A model generated the notes under the pieces. That model did not search any database. It was not told the DNA's origin and was given only the letters and a program-made list of their open reading frames with translations. Below, piece after piece: positions 42,440 to 51,751 of a stretch of 61,978 nucleotides of DNA. The DNA comes from Candidatus Saccharibacteria bacterium UBA3304. GTDB taxonomy: Bacteria > Patescibacteriota > Saccharimonadia > Saccharimonadales > Saccharimonadaceae. Position 1 is the first letter of the stretch, and every line of letters begins with the position of its first letter. Both the position numbers and the translations under genes were made by a program. The stretch is taken from positions 1 through 61,978 of the forward strand of contig DESW01000021.1 of NCBI GenBank assembly GCA_002361425.1. The letters are read 5' to 3'.

Positions 42440-45400
42440 TCATGCCTCCTCCCAAAATACCATCCGTGTACGCATAAGTATACGGAGATTGCGACCAAGT
42501 CGACAATGAATACTCATTAGCCTGAGCTGGCCAGTGCGGACAACCCGCTTCACCAATAATAATCTTGTCATTGTCTTTATCGATGCCTAGCACTACGCCA
42601 GTATGTGTCGCGGTACTAAATATCGCATATAGCTTCGGTGTATGTCCACCATCTGTAAATCCTTGTCCGCTAGATATTAATGTCGATACCACAGCACCAC
42701 CATCTGGCAAACCACTAGGGAAGCGCGCTTTTGTATATCTATGAATGAAGTACAGCGAGAACTCCACGCAGTTTGTCAAAGTACCACAAGAATCCGGGAA
42801 ATCATTCGCCTTAATTTGCCACGGGTCATCCACTTGCGGATCCGGCAAATTAGCATAAATCTTCATAAACTCGGCAGCTTCTTCAAGCGTCATGCCACCA
42901 GCTGGCAAGTCGCCAGTGTTATTACAAGTGACAACACCTGAACCAGAATCTGAACCAGAAAGCTTTTCCCAAAGCTGGTTCATAACTTCAATCGTCCAAG
43001 TATCACTCTTCGCATTCGTACCGTTGTAGTTATCAATATGAAGGTGAGACTGCGTCCCCTGAGCACACTGCGGAGCACCAACCTTTGCGATAATATCGCC
43101 AGCCTTAACTGTGTCGCCAGCAGAAACTGTAATTGCCGATAAGTCTAGGTGGCCTAGCCAATAGTGGTTTCCATCATCGCCATCAATACTAATCTGACCA
43201 CATTTATCCCACCAGCTTTCATCGACGCCATTATGATACTCACCAGCATGAGTGACTTTACCGTCCGTAAATGCCGCCACTGAAGCACCGGCAGAATAAT
43301 ACATCATATCTGAGTCAGTGCCGCCATATTCGGTCGCTTTACTACCAGATACCATCTCCATCCTAATACCCATATCAAGCGCATGGTAATCATGGTGACA
43401 GTTAAAGCCCGGGCATGGCAAACCAGACAAAACGCTCTGACCAGCGCCATCGTCGCTGCTGTTTGGTTGCAAATAGTTCGACTGCGTTGCGCTCACGAGA
43501 GGGAAGGCATAGGTATGACCTTCAACCGTCGTAGTAACTGCAGAACCTTCATAATCACAACAGGCGTTAGAGCTAGAGCCCTTATTCGAGTTGCCTTTAG
43601 GTGGGTTTGATTCATAATAGCCAAAAGGATCGCCGGTCTGTGCCTTTGGATCAGCCCAATCCCAGAAGATATACTCAGCATTATCCGAGAAACCTTGCTG
43701 CTTCAAAACAGTCACGCCTCTCTTAAACTGGCTCTTATCGCTCATATCAATCTCTACGCCATCATTGAATGCAGAGCCGATACCTGCCGTACAAGCACCA
43801 CCATAGAAGCAGTCGTGCTCAATAACCTCTGGTGGTAGTGTGCGGTTGCCATTTACGAGCACGTCTTTAGTCGCTGCCGAATATGCTGCGTTATCGTAGC
43901 TCTCGTTATATGCCGCCCCAGTGCTAGAAGCAAACCAGCCGCCATCTTTAATATAGGTAATCAATGCATCGCCATCACCAGCGTCGCTTGCATGATTCTT
44001 CTCAAACAAGTTCGCCATCAACGACACCTCAGTCTTGATACTATCTACCGAACCGCCGTTCTCATTGTTAGCCATTGCGGCAATACCGTTGATTTGGCCA
44101 TCTGTAAGAAGATACTTTGTACCATCCCAAAGCTCGCTCGAGCCACCAGTACCATCCTTTGGGTCGCAGCACTCATCAGCGGTCATCGCAGTCGTATTCG
44201 AATTAATCGTATTAATAAAGGTCTCAAAATAAGTTTTTGCAGCAGCTTCATCCTTCTCGTGAACGCCATCGGAGCCCAATAGCTCGCTAGCCTTTCCGCT
44301 TACGACGCTATGCCAGTCTGCCAGCAACACATTAGATTTGCTATCGGCCGCATTTTTAACATTCGTATTGAAGTGATTATGCGCATCATCGTCATAATCC
44401 GAACTGGTCGTATATGCCGTCATCAGAACGACTATCTTTGCACCGGCGCTCGTAGCATCATCTATAACCGTATTTATCTGGTCCGTAGTAACACTCCAGT
44501 CATTCGTACCTAAGGCGAATACTAAAATATCCCTCACGCCAGAGCCAGATTTCAACTCCGACAAGATATTCATACCACTCTTGTCGCCACTACCGGACGG
44601 CTCATCGTGGTTAAATGCTTTACCGGATTCCGCATAAATCTCTGCACTTGGCAACAAAGTTTCAAGCGTAGATTTCCAAATTGCCGTTAGGGAATCACCA
44701 ATCCAAGTCACGTTACTACCATCAGTAACCGAAACACCACCAACGCCGCTCGTTGGCGTGCCGCTACCAGCGTATTTATCATACATTTCGCGCGCATGAT
44801 CCCTACGTCCGCTCGCGCCCTGATAAAGCATAGAACCGTGGTATATTGGATCATCGGTATAATAAACTAGCGCATCGGAACCGTTTATGGCACGTTCAAA
44901 ATGTACAAGGAATACCTCGGCGGCATATTCTGGCTCATGTGCATCACCAGCTTTTTTCTTAATAATATCCTGCCACCCCTCAGCATTATTCTCCATCATA
45001 TAATCCATTTCGATCTGGATTAAACGATCCTTGTCTGCATCTGGGATACTATCATCTCCGCCTGGGCCACCGTAAGTTGCAACATCAATATACTTATCGA
45101 GACCTTCCGCCTCAAGCTTAGTTCTCAAACCAGGGTTATACCCCCAGTTAAACTGGAACAAACCCCAGTAGCTATTATTTGAAGCTGCCGCGACGTTGAA
45201 CGCATAAGACTCGACATAAGAGTTGCCTAGAATACCGGCCGCCTGTGCATCACTAAAACCTTTACCGATAAGATAGTTCCACATTTTTTCTGGCGTATCA
45301 TTACCAGCCAAAGTCGTGTTACTACCGCTACCGTTACCGTCACAGTCTTCAGGGTCGTAGAACATAATTCTATTAGCTGAAAACTTATCAATAAACGTCC

Positions 45401-45506
45401 TTTCTCCCACTTCTGCCGCTACTACCGGCAAATTTGCCGAAAAAGCCACCATAATCGATGAAAGAACGACCGAAAAAACCTTTTTTAAACCACTCCTAAA
45501 AGTCAT
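42429..45506 (-). CDS. Multi-domain secreted cell-wall hydrolase
   Basis: 1025 residues with a signal peptide (about 1-31). Domains in order: a phage-tail-lysozyme-like domain (about 70-230, with GILGNSYVES and YWGLFQFNW); an SGNH hydrolase-like domain (about 260-430: WIGDSLTAIW, ALGTNDW, and DGVHE as the Asp-x-x-His block); a linker; an M23 endopeptidase (HHDYHALDMG near 705 and HLHID near 819); and a C-terminal CHAP-like domain (NCVEFSLYFI near 910 and HTGVVLGI near 966). Together they could cut glycan, remove O-acetyl groups and cut peptides. For a host-attached bacterium, attack on the host wall is a fair inference. Confidence 0.85.
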   Translation of the reverse strand: MTFRSGLKKVFSVVLSSIMVAFSANLPVVAAEVGERTFIDKFSANRIMFYDPEDCDGNGSGSNTTLAGNDTPEKMWNYLIGKGFSDAQAAGILGNSYVESYAFNVAAASNNSYWGLFQFNWGYNPGLRTKLEAEGLDKYIDVATYGGPGGDDSIPDADKDRLIQIEMDYMMENNAEGWQDIIKKKAGDAHEPEYAAEVFLVHFERAINGSDALVYYTDDPIYHGSMLYQGASGRRDHAREMYDKYAGSGTPTSGVGGVSVTDGSNVTWIGDSLTAIWKSTLETLLPSAEIYAESGKAFNHDEPSGSGDKSGMNILSELKSGSGVRDILVFALGTNDWSVTTDQINTVIDDATSAGAKIVVLMTAYTTSSDYDDDAHNHFNTNVKNAADSKSNVLLADWHSVVSGKASELLGSDGVHEKDEAAAKTYFETFINTINSNTTAMTADECCDPKDGTGGSSELWDGTKYLLTDGQINGIAAMANNENGGSVDSIKTEVSLMANLFEKNHASDAGDGDALITYIKDGGWFASSTGAAYNESYDNAAYSAATKDVLVNGNRTLPPEVIEHDCFYGGACTAGIGSAFNDGVEIDMSDKSQFKRGVTVLKQQGFSDNAEYIFWDWADPKAQTGDPFGYYESNPPKGNSNKGSSSNACCDYEGSAVTTTVEGHTYAFPLVSATQSNYLQPNSSDDGAGQSVLSGLPCPGFNCHHDYHALDMGIRMEMVSGSKATEYGGTDSDMMYYSAGASVAAFTDGKVTHAGEYHNGVDESWWDKCGQISIDGDDGNHYWLGHLDLSAITVSAGDTVKAGDIIAKVGAPQCAQGTQSHLHIDNYNGTNAKSDTWTIEVMNQLWEKLSGSDSGSGVVTCNNTGDLPAGGMTLEEAAEFMKIYANLPDPQVDDPWQIKANDFPDSCGTLTNCVEFSLYFIHRYTKARFPSGLPDGGAVVSTLISSGQGFTDGGHTPKLYAIFSTATHTGVVLGIDKDNDKIIIGEAGCPHWPAQANEYSLSTWSQSPYTYAYTDGILGGGMNAE

Positions 45507-46185
45507 ATATCACCTCAAATTGTTCTAATTTATAACCTAATTCTTCAATCATCTTCTTAGCAGCATTAATGATAGCAGTTTTGTTGTCGCCGTTAGAACG
45601 AATCGTAATGCAGAAAGCCATCTTGCATCTCGAATCGTTAGTACCATTTGATACTGCTACCTCGGCAGAGTTAATTCGCGCATTTTTCTTATCCGAATTC
45701 ATATTAACCAGTTTCTTAACAGGGAGCTTACTGTCGATCGCCATAAGCCATCTATAGTGCTCAACAAAATCTTTTACCTCTTGTTCGTCTATATGCGACA
45801 AGATGTTAATGTCTACTGCGCTACGCCTGAAATAATCAAGCCCTTCGTAGTTAGTGATATAGCTATAAAATACCGTAGTAGTGCCATAGCCAACCTTTAC
45901 GTGCTCTGTCTTACTGTCAAAATTTTCCTTGCTAATCTCAACGTCGTACTCGCCAGCAGGGATTTCATATACACCATTCGTGTACTCGTTTCCGTCAATA
46001 ACTATCTTTGCATCATTTGGCGCTACGTTAATGCTCAAAAAAGTCTTACCAGTACTAGCATTGATGTTGCCAAAAATTAACATCAAAACAATCGCGACAA
46101 CACAAGCAATGCTCAAAATGCCAGCAATCTTAATAATCCTATTCTCACGCCCATCTATAAAAGAAAGGACCCTATCTCCAAACAT
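45496..46185 (-). CDS. PEGA-domain membrane protein
   Basis: 229 residues: an N-terminal membrane segment (about 17-39), then a PEGA domain (FLSINVAPNDAKIVIDG, then GVYEIPAGEYDVEISKENF, about 49-115), a surface-associated beta module, and a C-terminal domain of unknown type. It is the first gene of the operon with the wall hydrolase, overlapping it by 11 bases. A scaffolding role at the envelope is likely. Confidence 0.78.
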   Translation of the reverse strand: MFGDRVLSFIDGRENRIIKIAGILSIACVVAIVLMLIFGNINASTGKTFLSINVAPNDAKIVIDGNEYTNGVYEIPAGEYDVEISKENFDSKTEHVKVGYGTTTVFYSYITNYEGLDYFRRSAVDINILSHIDEQEVKDFVEHYRWLMAIDSKLPVKKLVNMNSDKKNARINSAEVAVSNGTNDSRCKMAFCITIRSNGDNKTAIINAAKKMIEELGYKLEQFEVIYDF

Positions 46186-46287
46186 ACTACTTAAATTTTA
46201 GCATAAACGTGTTATATTTAGGCTTCATTTTTCTTAATTATCATATTAAACTAGTATCTATATCTTGTACCTTAAGGAGGTGGTCAT

Positions 46288-46704
46288 ATGACTGTCAGAA
46301 AAATATTCCGCTGGATCTTGCTGACACTCTGGTTTATTTTCGTCATTTTCCTATCCTGTCAATCAGGCGACGACAGTGGCGGATTATCCCACTGGCTCGC
46401 AAGTCACATCTTCGGTATTCAAGGTGAAGAATTTCATGCTATCCTGCGCTCATTCGCGCACATCGGCATCCATTTCGTCCTTGCCGTCCTGATGTATCTC
46501 GCGGCTTATTATAGTTACGATAACCCACGCACTTTCGCGACTATCATCGGCCTCATCGTTGCCATTAGTGATGAATTGCTTCAGTTTTATATCCCCGGTC
46601 GCTATCCGGAACTCATCGATATCATCTACAATGTCATCGGAATACTTACTGGAGTACTTCTTTGCGCTATGATTGCACCTAGGAAAGTCCGTCCTCAGTT
46701 TTGA
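46288..46704 (+). CDS. VanZ-like membrane protein
   Basis: 138 residues with four likely membrane segments. FLSCQSGDDSGGLS and SDELLQFYIPGRYPELIDIIYNVIG (in part) are the VanZ family signature; VanZ gives low-level teicoplanin resistance in its original context, but most homologues have no known role. An AAGGAGGTGGTC site precedes the ATG. Confidence 0.85.
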   Translation: MTVRKIFRWILLTLWFIFVIFLSCQSGDDSGGLSHWLASHIFGIQGEEFHAILRSFAHIGIHFVLAVLMYLAAYYSYDNPRTFATIIGLIVAISDELLQFYIPGRYPELIDIIYNVIGILTGVLLCAMIAPRKVRPQF

Positions 46705-46715
46705 GGGCGGCTTTT
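46689..46715 (+). terminator. Terminator overlapping vanZ stop
   Basis: CCGTCCTCA pairs with TGAGGGCGG across the stop codon at 46702-46704, followed by five T. Confidence 0.75.
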
Positions 46716-46759
46716 TAATCTTTTGCTATAATTAATCTAGAATATTTAGGGAGTAATTC

Positions 46760-47713
46760 ATGAGTAAATTCGACGAGCAGTACCTAGACCTCTGCGAGCG
46801 TATTCTTAAGCATGGCGAGCGCATCGTTAACTATGCTTCTACCGACAAACGTAAAGATAACGGCGCTAAAAGCAACATTCCAGATCATGCCGCCCAGGGC
46901 GCACTTCAGTCTGCTACAATTCGTCTTCCTCATCAGATTCTCCAATTTGATTTATCTGAAGAATTTCCAATCCTTACTACTAAATTTGTCGCCTTCAAGA
47001 CGGCTGTTCTTGAAATGCTTTGGATCTATCAACAGCAGAGCAACGATGTTCGCTGGCTTCATGACCGCGGCATCAAGATTTGGGACGAGTGGGAAATCCC
47101 AGAAGACGGTAAATATCAGGGTCGAGAATGGGATCCAAAAGAATTCGCTCATACTATTGGCACCGCTTACGGCTGGATCGTGAAGCGCTACCAGCTCACT
47201 CAGAGCCTCATCGAAACTCTCAAAACCAACCCTGGCAACCGCCGCATGATTATGTCTCTCTGGCAGAACGAATGGCTTCCAACTGCTGCGCTCCCTAGCT
47301 GCGTTTGGAACACTCAGTGGCATGTCAGCAAGGCTGACAGCAAAAAGCCTCGTCTCAACATGATGGTCACCGTCCGCTCTAACGACGTTCCGCTCGGTAT
47401 GCCGTTCAACGTCGCCCAGTATGCTGTTCTTTGCCACCTTATCGCACAATGCGTCGGCATGGAAGCAGGCCAGATGACCTACGTCATCAACGACGCTCAT
47501 ATTTATGAAAACCAGATTGACGGCATAAAAGAACAGCTCCGCCGCCGCGACGAAAAGCTCGCCAAAGACGGCAAACTCTTTGATGCACCAAAACTCTGGA
47601 TTAACCCAGACATCAAAGACTTCTTTAAATTCGATAGCTCTAAAGAGCTCAAAGATATTAAACTAATCGATTACGAACATCAGGGCGTAATCAAAATGGA
47701 AGTAACCGCCTAA
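46760..47713 (+). CDS. thyA: Thymidylate synthase, copy 2
   Basis: 317 residues. Catalytic Cys181 is in LPSCVW, NRRMIMSLW binds phosphate, and the classical stretch VRSNDVPLGMPFNVAQYAVL is intact. This variant resembles the Bacillus subtilis ThyA type and differs from copy 1 at 11453. A TATAAT precedes at about 46727 and GGGAG precedes the ATG. The TAA overlaps the next ATG by one base (TAATG), coupling it to folA copy 2. Confidence 0.93.
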   Translation: MSKFDEQYLDLCERILKHGERIVNYASTDKRKDNGAKSNIPDHAAQGALQSATIRLPHQILQFDLSEEFPILTTKFVAFKTAVLEMLWIYQQQSNDVRWLHDRGIKIWDEWEIPEDGKYQGREWDPKEFAHTIGTAYGWIVKRYQLTQSLIETLKTNPGNRRMIMSLWQNEWLPTAALPSCVWNTQWHVSKADSKKPRLNMMVTVRSNDVPLGMPFNVAQYAVLCHLIAQCVGMEAGQMTYVINDAHIYENQIDGIKEQLRRRDEKLAKDGKLFDAPKLWINPDIKDFFKFDSSKELKDIKLIDYEHQGVIKMEVTA

Positions 47714-48195
47714 TGAGTTTTTCACTAATCGCTGCTGTCGGCCAAAATAATGAACTTGGAAAAAAGGGCGGCCTCGTCTTCAAAATCCCTGGCGATCTTA
47801 AATTTTTCAAAGAAACCACTCTTGGCCACCCAGTTTTTATGGGTCTCAACACCTGGCGCAGTCTTCCAGGCAAACTGCCGAAGCGCGAGCACTACGTCTT
47901 AACGATGGACGCTAAAGATGTTCCAGAAGACCTCCACGCCGTCACTGATCTCGACGCTTTTATTGCCGAACATAAGGATGAAGCAGAGGAATACTTCGTC
48001 ATCGGCGGCGGCATGGTCTACAAACAAATGCTTCCACACTGCAGCAAACTCTATCTCACCGAAGTAAATGCCAGCGACGACGAAGCTGACACTTTCTTCC
48101 CAGAGTTCGATAAATCTAAATATGTCGAGACCGTTCTAGGCCACGGCGAAGACGACGGGATTACTTATGATCACGTCCTCTACGAAAGGAAATAG
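47713..48195 (+). CDS. folA: Dihydrofolate reductase, copy 2
   Basis: 160 residues with AAVGQNNELGKKGGL, Asp28 in KIPGDLKFF, the GLNTWRSLP cofactor loop and VIGGGMVYKQML. The usual tryptophan before the acid is phenylalanine here (LVFKIP). It is quite different from copy 1, including MGLNTW against YGRRTL, so the two are not a recent duplication. Coupled to thyA copy 2; the glycosyltransferase gene follows after one base. Confidence 0.92.
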   Translation: MSFSLIAAVGQNNELGKKGGLVFKIPGDLKFFKETTLGHPVFMGLNTWRSLPGKLPKREHYVLTMDAKDVPEDLHAVTDLDAFIAEHKDEAEEYFVIGGGMVYKQMLPHCSKLYLTEVNASDDEADTFFPEFDKSKYVETVLGHGEDDGITYDHVLYERK

Positions 48196-48196
48196 C

Positions 48197-49258
48197 ATGG
48201 CAAAGCGCATTACCTGGATCGTCAACAATATCACCCTCATCGGCGGCATCGAACGCGTCGTCTGCAACCTTTCTAATTTCTTCCAACAGAACGGCTATAA
48301 AGTCCGCATCGTTTCACTCAATAGTACTCACGGTACTCCTCATTTTGAACTTAACCCAAAGGTTTCTATCGAGCACCTCGGCTATCCAGTCAGCCAAATC
48401 CTCAACCGCAAGCAGCTCAAAGATTTTCTCGGTAACTTCCTAAAAGACGAAACTGACCTTAGTGATATTCTCATTACTTGCCACCCATGGATTGCTATGC
48501 CAATCTTGCAACAAAAGAATCTCTATAAAGGCAAGATTATCTGCACCGAACACTCTACTTGGGAATCTTATAGCCGCATTCGTCGCGTCCTAAACTCTCT
48601 CTATTATCGTAAAGCCGACCAGCTTGTCGTCCTCACCGAGAATGCACAAAGAATCTACCAAAAGCACGGCGTTAAAAACCCAGTCGTCATCCCGAATATT
48701 ATTACTTATTTCCCAAAAACTGTCGCTCCGCTCGATAGCAAAGAGCTTATCTCTGGTGGTCGCCTTACTGCTATTAAGGGTTTCGATCGCCTCATTCAAG
48801 CCATTGCATTAATTAAAGACGACTTTGCACCTTGGCATCTCACTATCTATGGTGACGGGGAAGAACACGACCGTCTCGTCGACCTTATCCACCAGAACCA
48901 TCTTGAAGAACTTGTTTCTATTGAACATTTTACCGACGAGCTCCAGAAAAAACTTCATGCCGCTGCTGGCTTCATTATTTCTTCTCGCGGTGAAGCCTTC
49001 CCGATGGTCGCACTCGAAGCTCTCGCTAATGGCCTTCCGGTAATTAGCTATGATATTCCGTCTCTTCGCGAAATCGACGGTTGCACCAAGACACTTATTA
49101 TCGCTAAGCAAGGCGACGTCGCAGATCTAGCCGCCAAGATCAAGCGCTACATTTCCGCCGAAAGCCATCAAAAACGCGGCGAAGCTTCCAGGAAACTTGC
49201 CGCTAACTACTCGCTCGAAAAAGTCGGCGAAAAATGGCTTACTTTAATCGGCTCTTAG
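48197..49258 (+). CDS. GT4-family glycosyltransferase
   Basis: 353 residues, GT-B fold. GGIERVVCNLSNFFQQNGY at the start and SRGEAFPMVALEALANGLPVI with the E-x7-E donor motif near 270 are typical of GT4. I chose the ATG at 48197 (MAKRITWIV), which follows AAAGGA. It lies downstream of folA copy 2, and its 3' end overlaps the converging GT2 gene by 20 bases. Probably part of surface glycan synthesis. Confidence 0.9.
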   Translation: MAKRITWIVNNITLIGGIERVVCNLSNFFQQNGYKVRIVSLNSTHGTPHFELNPKVSIEHLGYPVSQILNRKQLKDFLGNFLKDETDLSDILITCHPWIAMPILQQKNLYKGKIICTEHSTWESYSRIRRVLNSLYYRKADQLVVLTENAQRIYQKHGVKNPVVIPNIITYFPKTVAPLDSKELISGGRLTAIKGFDRLIQAIALIKDDFAPWHLTIYGDGEEHDRLVDLIHQNHLEELVSIEHFTDELQKKLHAAAGFIISSRGEAFPMVALEALANGLPVISYDIPSLREIDGCTKTLIIAKQGDVADLAAKIKRYISAESHQKRGEASRKLAANYSLEKVGEKWLTLIGS

Positions 49259-50177
49259 CCGTCATCATCTTCGCAGTAAACACTGGACCAAATCTTAAAG
49301 CCGTTGCAATCAAACGCTGACGCTTGGTTGAGCGCTTATCATTCAAAATCTTTTTGCGCGTCTTCTTCAAAATGTCGCAAACCGTCTTATATTCCGCTTC
49401 AAACTCTTTCGTGCCCTTAGAGAGCACAATCAGCTCACAGATAAAATACGCCTCCATAAATACACGTGCCATTGAATAGAAGCTGTTTTCTTCCGCATCA
49501 ATCTTCTTCACTGCAACCAGACTGCCCATACGCTCAGTCGAAAACTTCGTCGACAAACTATTTTTTGCCTCAATATACGAATAGAGCACCGATTCATTCG
49601 CAATTACTTTCGTCGCATGTTTAAACACGCGATAATTGAAATACAAATCCTCAGCTACAGCAACATTCGGCATACGCGTTTTGCCAACCACTTTTCTCGC
49701 AAACATCTTCGCAACTGGACCGTTATCAATCTTCATCTGAAGCAGGGCATTAATTGCCTCGCCGCCGCACATAACCTCAGATTTATCCGAAAGCTTCTCA
49801 AAATCTTCAGTCTTATTGCGCGCATATTTCGTACAAACTACGTCCGCATCATTCTCGATCATCAGCTCGCGCATTTTCTTTAAATAGTTAGGCGCAATCA
49901 CATCGTCTGCATCAACAAAACAAATAAACTCACCTTCGGCTTTATCAATACCAAGATTACGCGCTGCCGCTGCGCCGCCATTCTTCGTCGTAATTACTCG
50001 GAAATTCTTCTCGCTCTGGCAGATTTCCTTCAGAATTTCGCCAGACTTATCCGTAGAGCCATCGTTGATAAAGACAGCCTCAAAGTCTTTATCAATCTGC
50101 ACCAATAAAGCTTTCGCTAGACGCTTTAATGTTTTTTCAGCGTTATATACCGGAATAATTACAGATATCTTAGACAT
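49239..50177 (-). CDS. GT2-family glycosyltransferase
   Basis: 312 residues, GT-A fold. It has SVIIPVYNAEKTLKRLAKAL, INDGSTDKSGEIL and the metal-binding DADD in FVDADDVIAPNY, all in the first 125 residues, then a variable C-terminal half with a basic tail. It overlaps the upstream flippase gene by 8 bases. Likely adds a sugar to a lipid-linked glycan. Confidence 0.92.
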   Translation of the reverse strand: MSKISVIIPVYNAEKTLKRLAKALLVQIDKDFEAVFINDGSTDKSGEILKEICQSEKNFRVITTKNGGAAAARNLGIDKAEGEFICFVDADDVIAPNYLKKMRELMIENDADVVCTKYARNKTEDFEKLSDKSEVMCGGEAINALLQMKIDNGPVAKMFARKVVGKTRMPNVAVAEDLYFNYRVFKHATKVIANESVLYSYIEAKNSLSTKFSTERMGSLVAVKKIDAEENSFYSMARVFMEAYFICELIVLSKGTKEFEAEYKTVCDILKKTRKKILNDKRSTKRQRLIATALRFGPVFTAKMMTAKSRLK

Positions 50178-51702
50178 TTTTTCTTCTAACTTTATTAATG
50201 AAAAACTTCAAGTTATCGTTCTTAGCAAAGCAAACTAACATTAATAAGTTTGGAATTACGAGCACGATTGCGATATTTGCGACCACTAGTGGAATTCCCG
50301 TTAAACCCATCGCACCAGTAATTGCGCGAGAAGCAAAGAGAGAAACAACACAAATTACTGCCGCCAAGAGCGCTAAGCCGACCGTCTCAAATATATACTT
50401 TTTGTAGCTACCGCCAAATAGCTTCTTATACACAAACTTTGGATAACTATAAACATACAGCACGAGACCACTCAAAATAGTACCCAAGAATACGCCTGGC
50501 AGGCCCATAATCTGCACTAAGACTACGCTTGCGACGATATTAATCGCAGACTCAATCAACGGCACAAAACGATCCTCATAGAAGATGCCTGCCGCTTCCT
50601 TGAATACGCCATACGAAGTACGCATCATTGTCATGTGCGAGTTAATTGCCAAAACTATCAAAACTTCGAAGCTAAGCAAGAAGTCTGTACCTAGCCATAC
50701 CGACACGAAGCTATCCATCACGATGATGAACCCAGCTGCGCCGAGGGTAGCGAGCCAGAAATTCATAAACCTAATTTTACGGAAAATGCCGAATTGCTTC
50801 TTCTTGTCATTCTCGACCAAAAGGTTACCGACACTTGCCATTGTCGCTGTAATTATCTGATAAATCACGCCTTGAACCGAATTGATAATCATATAGTAGC
50901 TAGCGTAAAGACCGTTGATAAACAAACCAAGGAAAGTCGTGATGATGATATTGTCCGTACCGAGCACAACAAAACTTGCGACTTTATGATAAATAAGACC
51001 TTTAACTTTCTTAGCAATGTCTTTGCGAATCTTCTTAGATAGGGCAGGCGGATTTGGCTCCTTGATATAAGGAAACATTTTTCCAGCAATCGTATTCAAA
51101 ACTACGTTTTGCAAGATGCGCAAAGCTAATTTTACCAACAAATATAGGTAGTAATTCTTCGTAATAAACAGCACGAGCATCTGTAAAGACGAGAGCAGAA
51201 TAATATAAATCAAACCTACGAAATCGATAATATAGTTCTGCTGAGCGACGAAAATAATACTTCGCTTATAGCCTAGATAGTAAGAAAACACGATGTCAGC
51301 AAGCGAGATTGCAAAGATGATTTGGACGCTAACGCCCAAACTTTGTTCACCAACTATCTCCGGCGTAAATGGCAATATCGCTAGACCAAGAACTAATACA
51401 ATTAAACCAATGATTGCATAGCATCTCTTATAAAACGCCATCAACGCCCGGACGGTCGTTTCATCATCCTCAGCCATCGGCTTATACATACTGAAGATGA
51501 TTGCATTGCCAATGCCAAGTTCCGCCACTGCTAATGCCGACAAAATATTCGCAAAGAGGCTATTAAGGCCCATGTATTCAGCGCCAAGAATATGCAAGAA
51601 AATGCGCTGCGTGAAAAAGCCAATCGCAATTGTAGCGATATTCAAAATAACCGCCATCACCATATTGCGCGCGGTATTTTTAGTCCTACTCCGCTTCTTC
51701 AT
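50170..51702 (-). CDS. Polysaccharide flippase (Wzx/PST-like)
   Basis: 510 residues with about 12-14 membrane segments and the start RNMVMAVILNIATIAIGFFTQRIFLHILGAEYMGLNSLF (in part), typical of polysaccharide transport family proteins that flip lipid-linked oligosaccharide. It is in an operon with a GT2 enzyme, and a GT14 gene precedes it on the same strand. TATAAT ends 9 bases before the ATG. Confidence 0.88.
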   Translation of the reverse strand: MKKRSRTKNTARNMVMAVILNIATIAIGFFTQRIFLHILGAEYMGLNSLFANILSALAVAELGIGNAIIFSMYKPMAEDDETTVRALMAFYKRCYAIIGLIVLVLGLAILPFTPEIVGEQSLGVSVQIIFAISLADIVFSYYLGYKRSIIFVAQQNYIIDFVGLIYIILLSSLQMLVLFITKNYYLYLLVKLALRILQNVVLNTIAGKMFPYIKEPNPPALSKKIRKDIAKKVKGLIYHKVASFVVLGTDNIIITTFLGLFINGLYASYYMIINSVQGVIYQIITATMASVGNLLVENDKKKQFGIFRKIRFMNFWLATLGAAGFIIVMDSFVSVWLGTDFLLSFEVLIVLAINSHMTMMRTSYGVFKEAAGIFYEDRFVPLIESAINIVASVVLVQIMGLPGVFLGTILSGLVLYVYSYPKFVYKKLFGGSYKKYIFETVGLALLAAVICVVSLFASRAITGAMGLTGIPLVVANIAIVLVIPNLLMLVCFAKNDNLKFFINKVRRKNV

Positions 51703-51751
51703 ATCTGTTATATTATACCATAAGCCGCCCTCCAGCAGGGCAGCGCGCCCG

